Shown here: positions 51,723 through 56,408 of the stretch, piece after piece
Position numbering within the stretch: position 1 is the first letter of the stretch
Layout of the letters: every line of letters starts with the position of its first letter
NCBI GenBank assembly: GCA_964458015.1
Contig: CAYWGR010000008.1
Coordinates: forward strand, 1-56,408
Direction of reading: 5' to 3'
From: CAYWGR01 sp964458015
GTDB lineage: Bacteria > Planctomycetota > Planctomycetia > Pirellulales > Thermoguttaceae
Length of the DNA: 56,408 bases
Notes under the pieces: model-generated
The model's database searches: none
Seen by the model: only the letters and a program-made list of their open reading frames with translations
Told to the model about the DNA's origin: nothing
Program-made: the position numbers and the translations under genes

Positions 51723-51792
51723 GCCACACCGCCCTGGGTAAGTAACCCGGGGGGATTCCGCAGACTTGCATTTTTTTAAGCGGGCCGTTGTG

Positions 51793-53436
51793 ATGACGAG
51801 TCTGATTTCTTTCGAGCCGGTTCCGGCGAATTATCCGAACCATTTAGCCAATCCACAACCCGAGCGGCTTCCGCTTCCATCGTCGCGTCGGCTTCTCCTT
51901 TTTTTGGTTGTGCTTTGCATCGTGCCGCGCGCGGCAATTGCCTTGCGCATTCCATGCATTGCCGGTGACGGCGTCAACTATGTGGCCGCGGCCAGGGCGT
52001 TGGAATCGCATCATTATCGCGATGCACTTTTAGAGGGTGGGGCCAATATCTATCCGATCATTCTGGCATCCTTGCATTCGATCGGTCTTGATTGGGAAAT
52101 TGCAGCGGCTTTGTGGGGCATCGCAGCATCCTCGCTCGTCGTGTTGCCGTTATGGGGTTGGGTGCGCCGGCAATTCGACGACCGTACCGCACTCGTGGCA
52201 TGTCTTCTTTATATTATCCATCCAAAATTCATTCTCGAATGTCCGGAGTTGATGCGCGACCCGACCTTCTGGCTCTTCTTCATGCTGGCGATTTACTGGA
52301 TGTGGCGAGCCGTGACGGAAGTGCATCTGGGCTATTTTATCGCGGCCGGCGCGGCGATTACGCTGGCATCGCTGACGCGCGTCGAGGGTTTGTTCCTGCT
52401 GGTTCCTCTTGCATTGTGGACCTTTTGGCGATGGCGAGCTTTGGCGACCGTCCGCGGGAAGCTGTTGGTTGGCGCGGCGTTGAGCGTGGCGGCCTTTCCA
52501 TTACTGCTGCTGTTGGTCAATTTGGTTTGGTTGCCGGATTCTGAAAATTGGGCGCTGGTCCGAACCCGTCCTTTTGTCCGAGCTTATGCCTGGTTGGAAG
52601 CGATATTCCATGCCGGGTCTACCGAGGCTGTCGCCTCGACGAAAAGCACAGAAGGCGTCGGGCGCATGCTTTGGCGTTTTTTCCCCACCATGGCGCGCGG
52701 TTTATCGCCGGTTTTTGCAATCCTGATGTTGGGAGGGCTTTGGCAGTGGCGGCGTCTGTGGGCGCGACGAGACAATCAGCCGTTGTTCTATGCCACGCTG
52801 TTGATTTTGGGCGGAACCTGGATTCAAATCTGGGCGGAAGCATATCTCCATAACATTAATGCTCGGTATGCCTTGCCGATCGTCTTGATGGCCAGTCCGT
52901 GGGCTGCTCTCGCACTTCAGGCATTGGCAATTCGCCTTGCACAATTGTTGGAATACTACTCCGGAAAGGCTCGGCCTCGCTTCGCTTTGATCATCGTTGC
53001 CGTAGTTGCGGTCTTGCCCACGGTGGTGAACGTCGCGCACAATAACCAAATGCAATACTCTCTGCGTCAGACGATTCGAGCCGTGGGGGAATGGGCGTCG
53101 CAACGACCGTCTCCAACAACGGCGGTTATCGCGCCTTGGGACGTCGTCGGCGGTGTTTGCTACTATACCGGCGGCGGTCTTGCACACCGCTATCGCTATG
53201 ACGACAAAGATAATTTTATCGTAAAAATTGTCCGGGTTTGCCCGTCCGATATCGTGCTCCTGCGTCCCTCGGGACGTTTGACGGCGGATCGCTGCCAGGC
53301 ACTGGCGGATCGTATCGAACAAATGGGCTTCCAGCGGATTCCGGTGGATGACGTCCCGGGGGCCATCGAACCGTGGTGCATTCTTGTCCGGACGAACCGA
53401 TGCGAATCGGCCCGGCGGCCGACGCGGAATCAATAG
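51793..53436 (+). CDS. Membrane glycosyltransferase, GT39/ArnT-like
   Basis: Polytopic protein of 547 residues with about 10-12 membrane segments (LLLFLVVLCIVPRAAIALR, ILASLHSIGLDWEIAAALW, TFWLFFMLAIYWMW and others). An acidic site after TM1 (IAGDGVNYVAAARALE), YIIHPKFILECPELMRDPTFW and a C-terminal soluble domain with VVGGVCYYTG match GT39/ArnT-type lipid-linked sugar transferases. These use a polyprenyl-phosphate sugar on the outer face of the inner membrane. ATG 51793 is used; a TTG-led extension to 51766 has no support. It has its own promoter, so it is not simply the second gene of the ABC operon. Addition of a sugar to lipid A or core is plausible but inferred. Confidence 0.75.
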   Translation: MTSLISFEPVPANYPNHLANPQPERLPLPSSRRLLLFLVVLCIVPRAAIALRIPCIAGDGVNYVAAARALESHHYRDALLEGGANIYPIILASLHSIGLDWEIAAALWGIAASSLVVLPLWGWVRRQFDDRTALVACLLYIIHPKFILECPELMRDPTFWLFFMLAIYWMWRAVTEVHLGYFIAAGAAITLASLTRVEGLFLLVPLALWTFWRWRALATVRGKLLVGAALSVAAFPLLLLLVNLVWLPDSENWALVRTRPFVRAYAWLEAIFHAGSTEAVASTKSTEGVGRMLWRFFPTMARGLSPVFAILMLGGLWQWRRLWARRDNQPLFYATLLILGGTWIQIWAEAYLHNINARYALPIVLMASPWAALALQALAIRLAQLLEYYSGKARPRFALIIVAVVAVLPTVVNVAHNNQMQYSLRQTIRAVGEWASQRPSPTTAVIAPWDVVGGVCYYTGGGLAHRYRYDDKDNFIVKIVRVCPSDIVLLRPSGRLTADRCQALADRIEQMGFQRIPVDDVPGAIEPWCILVRTNRCESARRPTRNQ

Positions 53437-53454
53437 CTTCGCGGAATCACGGCT

Positions 53455-54255
53455 TCATACCCCCTTGCCATTTCGGGATGAATGCACCGATGGGTTCCCC
53501 TCGGTTTTTTCCCAAAGTTTGGCGTACTTGGCAAACGTATTGAAGGATGCCAGGGCCGCGAAAATGAGCCCTCGCACGCCCTCAAGGATTCCGCGTTTAA
53601 GAAAGTAGACCTTGAGAAAGGCCAACAACGGCTTTGAAATTAGCGTTGCCAACGTTGCCCTTTGGCCGGCAAGGAATTTTTCATCCGCTTGAAGACCGGA
53701 ATCGAAATCGATCTTCCGGATGCGCATGGCCATGGATTCTCCCGTCAGATGCACCATAGGTTGCCGCAAGCGGATGGTCGGGCCTTGAGCAAGCAAGGTA
53801 TCAAACCCCCGGCCGGGCGTTTCGTTATACCGAGATCCGCTGGCGCGGCGCAGCAACCGCATCGTGTAGTCGGGATAGGAGCATCGCAACCACCGGCCAA
53901 AAAAATAGTTGCGGCGAGGGACGGCCGCCGCTGCGATTTGATTTGCATCGGAACCGGCAAGAAACGCGGTCAGTTCGGCCTGCAATTCCGGCGTGACTCG
54001 CTCGTCGGCGTCGAGAAACAGCACCCAGTCGCCGGTTGCGATGTCCAATCCTGCATTGCGCTGGGGGCCCACCATGCCGGGCCACGGCCGTTGAATGACG
54101 CGCTCGGCCCGCGGTTCCGCCAATGCCACGGTCGAGTCGCTGCTGAACGAATCAATGACGATCCGCTCTTTCGCCCAACGCACGCTGTCGAGACAGGCGA
54201 CGATGTTCTTTTCCTCGTTTTTGGTGATGATGACCACCGATAGGGAATCACTCAT
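53455..54255 (-). CDS. GT2 glycosyltransferase, WaaE/KdtX-like
   Basis: Enzyme of 266 residues with a GT-A fold: VVIITKNEEKNIVACLDSV, IVIDSFSSDST, MVGPQRNAGLDIATGDWVLF followed by LDADERV (DxD-type metal site), and RMRLLRR-like acceptor part. The RNAG...LDADERV arrangement is typical of the lipopolysaccharide-core beta-glycosyltransferases WaaE/KdtX. A C-terminal hydrophobic/basic segment (LLAFLKVYFLKRGIL) likely sits at the membrane. Its ATG overlaps the end of the heptosyltransferase gene by 8 bases, so it is the third gene of the lpxK operon. The sugar is not predictable. Confidence 0.88.
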   Translation of the reverse strand: MSDSLSVVIITKNEEKNIVACLDSVRWAKERIVIDSFSSDSTVALAEPRAERVIQRPWPGMVGPQRNAGLDIATGDWVLFLDADERVTPELQAELTAFLAGSDANQIAAAAVPRRNYFFGRWLRCSYPDYTMRLLRRASGSRYNETPGRGFDTLLAQGPTIRLRQPMVHLTGESMAMRIRKIDFDSGLQADEKFLAGQRATLATLISKPLLAFLKVYFLKRGILEGVRGLIFAALASFNTFAKYAKLWEKTEGNPSVHSSRNGKGV

Positions 54256-55285
54256 TTTTCAGCTCTTGTTGAACGGCGTTGAAAACCATCTCCACGGTCA
54301 TGTCGCGCATGCAGCGATGATGTTTCAGCGGGCAAACCCGTTTGTGGCAGCCGATGCAATCCAGATCAAGGATCATGTTTGTCGCCCGTTGCGTGGGATT
54401 TTCGCTCCACACCGGCAGCATCGGCCCGAACAGCGTTATCACGGGGAGCCCTAGAGCAGCCGCGACGTGCCGTGGGCCGCTGTCGGTCGAAACCATCATT
54501 CGGCACCGGCGGATCACCGCTTTTGACGTGCCGAGATCCATCGGCTGATCGGCCATCGAAACCACACGGTCGTTTTGTGCTAGGCGAACGATCTCGTGAG
54601 CGATCTCGCGTTCTTTGGGACCGCAGACAACCAAAACGGGACGGTCCTGCTCCTCGACGATCCGCCGGGCCAATGCGCCGAAGTATTCGACCGGCCAAAG
54701 TTTTGCGCCACCGTAGGCGCCGCTCGAATTCAACGCTATGGGATGAGCATCGGACGGCAAACCCAACCGCTCGAAAACACCGTCGGCCGAACGTTCATCC
54801 GTTTCGACCGTGGCCAACTCCAACCGAGGCGACTCTTCTTCGCATCCGACCGCCCGGGCCAATGCCAGATAGGTGAAGACCATCGGTTCGGCCGCGATAT
54901 GACGCCCTAGGCGACGCGGATAGAGCTTGCCGGTTAAAAGTGGTCCCCGACCGTAGCGAACATAGCCGACCCGCTCCGTGGCGCGCCCGAGCCATGCTAG
55001 AAAAGCCGTGCGAAGTGAGTTGGTCAGCAATAACGCCAAGTCGAATCGTTCTTGCCGCATGCGCCGCGCCACGGCCCAGGAATGCAATGTGCGATCCTTC
55101 GCATGGGGATTATAAAACCATGTCTCGTCGAGCCAGTTAGTGCCCTTCAGCACGTCGGCCAGATACGGCCGCATGATGCCCACGATGCGGGCCTCGGTCC
55201 CAAAGCGTCGGCGCAGGGCTCGCAATGTCGGTGTGGCCATTGCCAGATCGCCCAACCAATTCGGCAAAAAAACGGCGATTTTCAT
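54248..55285 (-). CDS. waaF: Lipopolysaccharide heptosyltransferase, GT9
   Basis: Enzyme of 345 residues of the ADP-heptose:LPS heptosyltransferase family. NWLGDLAMATPTLRALRRR at the N-terminus, ALNSSGAYGGAKLWP, VVCGPKEREIA, TDSGPRHVAAALGLPVITLFGP near the end, and a Cys/His cluster (CIGCHKRVCPLKHHRC) often seen in the WaaF type. It adds heptose to the inner core of lipid A-linked sugars on the cytoplasmic face. It overlaps lpxK by 4 bases (ATGA) and the GT2 gene by 8. The symbol is given as the closest member; WaaC-like specificity is not excluded. Confidence 0.88.
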   Translation of the reverse strand: MKIAVFLPNWLGDLAMATPTLRALRRRFGTEARIVGIMRPYLADVLKGTNWLDETWFYNPHAKDRTLHSWAVARRMRQERFDLALLLTNSLRTAFLAWLGRATERVGYVRYGRGPLLTGKLYPRRLGRHIAAEPMVFTYLALARAVGCEEESPRLELATVETDERSADGVFERLGLPSDAHPIALNSSGAYGGAKLWPVEYFGALARRIVEEQDRPVLVVCGPKEREIAHEIVRLAQNDRVVSMADQPMDLGTSKAVIRRCRMMVSTDSGPRHVAAALGLPVITLFGPMLPVWSENPTQRATNMILDLDCIGCHKRVCPLKHHRCMRDMTVEMVFNAVQQELKNE

Positions 55286-56367
55286 GGCTTTGGTTCTTCA
55301 TCCTTCCTAAGCAGTTGATGCAGTTGTGCTTCCAATGCTTCTCGCCCGCTGAGAAATTCCAATTCGATGCCGACGGCCCAAAGTTTTCGCTCGCCCAGTT
55401 GCTCGACCGGCATTTTCACCAAATCCTTGCCGGTGCATAGAACGCAGGATGCACCGAGTCGGGCGGCCCAGGCCGTTAGATCCTCGATGTCGGAAGAGGT
55501 ATAGGCGTAGTGGTCGGGAAATGTGCGGAAACCGAGAACGCGGCAGCCGCAACTTTCCAGCGTGTGTCGAAATCCCGCCGGATTGCCGATCCCGCAGAAC
55601 GCCGCCACGGATTGGCCTTGCAGCTTATCCAGTGGCGCATTGGTTCCCTGTGCTGAAAGTAGCCGGCAGGGGGCATGGGTTACTTCCGCGCACACTGCTT
55701 CCGGGGCGTAATGCCGAACCTGCTGCCAAACCAGTTTTCGATCCGCCGGGTCAAGACAATCGGCCCGCGAAAGAATCACCGTATGTGCGCGTTGCAATCC
55801 TGTGATCGGCTCACGCAGCGTACCGCGCGGAAAAACATGATCGAAGCCGAACGGTTCCAGAGCGTCGAGCAATACGATATCCAAATCGCGGCACATCCGG
55901 CGGTGCTGGAAAGCGTCGTCCAACACGACCGCTTGGATGCTCAACGAGGCCATCGCCTCGCGCACCGCGGCCGCACGGTCGGGATTTTGCAGATGCGGCA
56001 CCAGGGGCAGCGATTTTTGCAATTCCAGGGCTTCGTCATTCGCGTGGCCCTTTTGGGCTCCGTATCCGCGGCTGACGACGGCAACGCGAACGCCATGATC
56101 GGCGAACCACTGAGCGATCCACCGCACCAGAGGCGTCTTGCCCGTGCCGCCGAGGGTCAAATTGCCAACGCTCACGACCGGTACGTCCGCCTTGAAAACC
56201 GGGGTTAGTCCGCGATCGTAACGCCGGTTCCGCCAACGTATGGCCAACGTATAAAAGCATTCGCCGGCCCGAAGAAAACCGCGCAGCACGCTTGGCCCGA
56301 CGCCTCGACGCCGGCCGCTTACGAGTTCGCGAAAATACGTCGGGCTGAACAAATGAGGTTCCTTCAT
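55282..56367 (-). CDS. lpxK: Tetraacyldisaccharide 4'-kinase LpxK
   Basis: Inner-membrane-associated lipid A enzyme of 361 residues that phosphorylates the 4' position of the tetraacyldisaccharide-1-phosphate. VVSVGNLTLGGTGKTPLV holds the P-loop (about residues 73-80), VVSRGYG and AVVLDDAFQHRR carry the DD/FQH catalytic region, and IVLLDALEPFG follows. The length is usual for the family. The ATG at 56367 lies a few bases after a GG-rich stretch. It is the first gene of an overlapping operon with heptosyltransferase and GT2 genes, which ties the cluster to lipid A and inner core. It shows that this organism makes lipid A. Confidence 0.95.
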   Translation of the reverse strand: MKEPHLFSPTYFRELVSGRRRGVGPSVLRGFLRAGECFYTLAIRWRNRRYDRGLTPVFKADVPVVSVGNLTLGGTGKTPLVRWIAQWFADHGVRVAVVSRGYGAQKGHANDEALELQKSLPLVPHLQNPDRAAAVREAMASLSIQAVVLDDAFQHRRMCRDLDIVLLDALEPFGFDHVFPRGTLREPITGLQRAHTVILSRADCLDPADRKLVWQQVRHYAPEAVCAEVTHAPCRLLSAQGTNAPLDKLQGQSVAAFCGIGNPAGFRHTLESCGCRVLGFRTFPDHYAYTSSDIEDLTAWAARLGASCVLCTGKDLVKMPVEQLGERKLWAVGIELEFLSGREALEAQLHQLLRKDEEPKP

Positions 56368-56408
56368 CCTTGCAGGTAATCCCCCCCGGGCAACATCATA
56401 GGCGACAG

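Noticed and set aside
1..56408. rRNA, tRNA, integrase or prophage genes
   Set aside because: I found no sequence supporting any of these on reading the window; a covariance-model search was not possible.

Overview
The window reads as a planctomycete chromosome fragment (Planctomycetota, probably a Pirellulales-type lineage; this is inference from gene content). The indicators are two DUF1559-type prepilin-like proteins with a C-terminal H-X10-DG signature, a giant secreted protein carrying the LExRxLL N-terminal motif common in planctomycete surface proteins, a Gram-negative lipopolysaccharide pathway (lpxK, heptosyltransferase), and a large chemotaxis operon. No rRNA, tRNA, CRISPR array, integrase or complete transposase was recognised. 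Three runs of exactly 10 N interrupt genes and behave like fixed-size scaffold-gap placeholders.

Layout. 0.1-2.1 kb: a lipoprotein-like alpha/beta hydrolase on the + strand. 2.1-4.8 kb (- strand): a tandemly duplicated two-gene cassette of pseudopilin plus small membrane-anchored helical protein, each copy with its own TATAAT-type promoter. 4.9-8.1 kb (-): a UvrB/UvrC-motif protein, an ArfB-type ribosome rescue factor, a sugar-phosphate isomerase/epimerase (with gap) and a TraB/GumN-family protein. 8.3-8.6 kb: a candidate small RNA and a 133-bp MITE-like element flanked by an 11-bp direct duplication that covers the stop codon of the next gene. 8.6-23.2 kb (-): a three-module glycosyltransferase and a 3652-residue repeat-rich surface protein ending in a metzincin-like protease domain. 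23.2-25.4 kb: a long divergent regulatory region and a predicted outer-membrane protein.

25.4-29.0 kb (-): a single-chain fatty acyl-AMP ligase / acyl carrier protein / alpha-oxoamine synthase, able in principle to make a long-chain amino-ketone (sphingoid-base-like) lipid. 29.2-34.4 kb: a zinc-ribbon protein (+), then a two-gene unit (-) of a parallel beta-helix protein and a glycoside-hydrolase-like protein. 34.6-36.4 kb (-): a cation diffusion facilitator with three C-terminal domains and a small exported protein.

36.8-46.2 kb (+): a chemotaxis operon in the order short cheR paralogue, mcp, cheW, cheB, cheR, cheA, cheC-like, cheD, cheY. It covers sensing, kinase, response regulator, adaptation by methylation and deamidation, and dephosphorylation. 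No flagellar or pilus motor gene lies in the window.

46.2-48.9 kb (-): a coupled Gfo/Idh/MocA oxidoreductase and class III aminotransferase. 48.9-49.6 kb: a repeat-rich gap with a second MITE-like element with 17-bp terminal inverted repeats. 49.6-56.4 kb: envelope genes, namely an MsbA-like ABC exporter with a large extracytoplasmic insertion, a GT39/ArnT-like membrane glycosyltransferase, and the overlapping operon lpxK - heptosyltransferase - GT2 glycosyltransferase for lipid A and core assembly.
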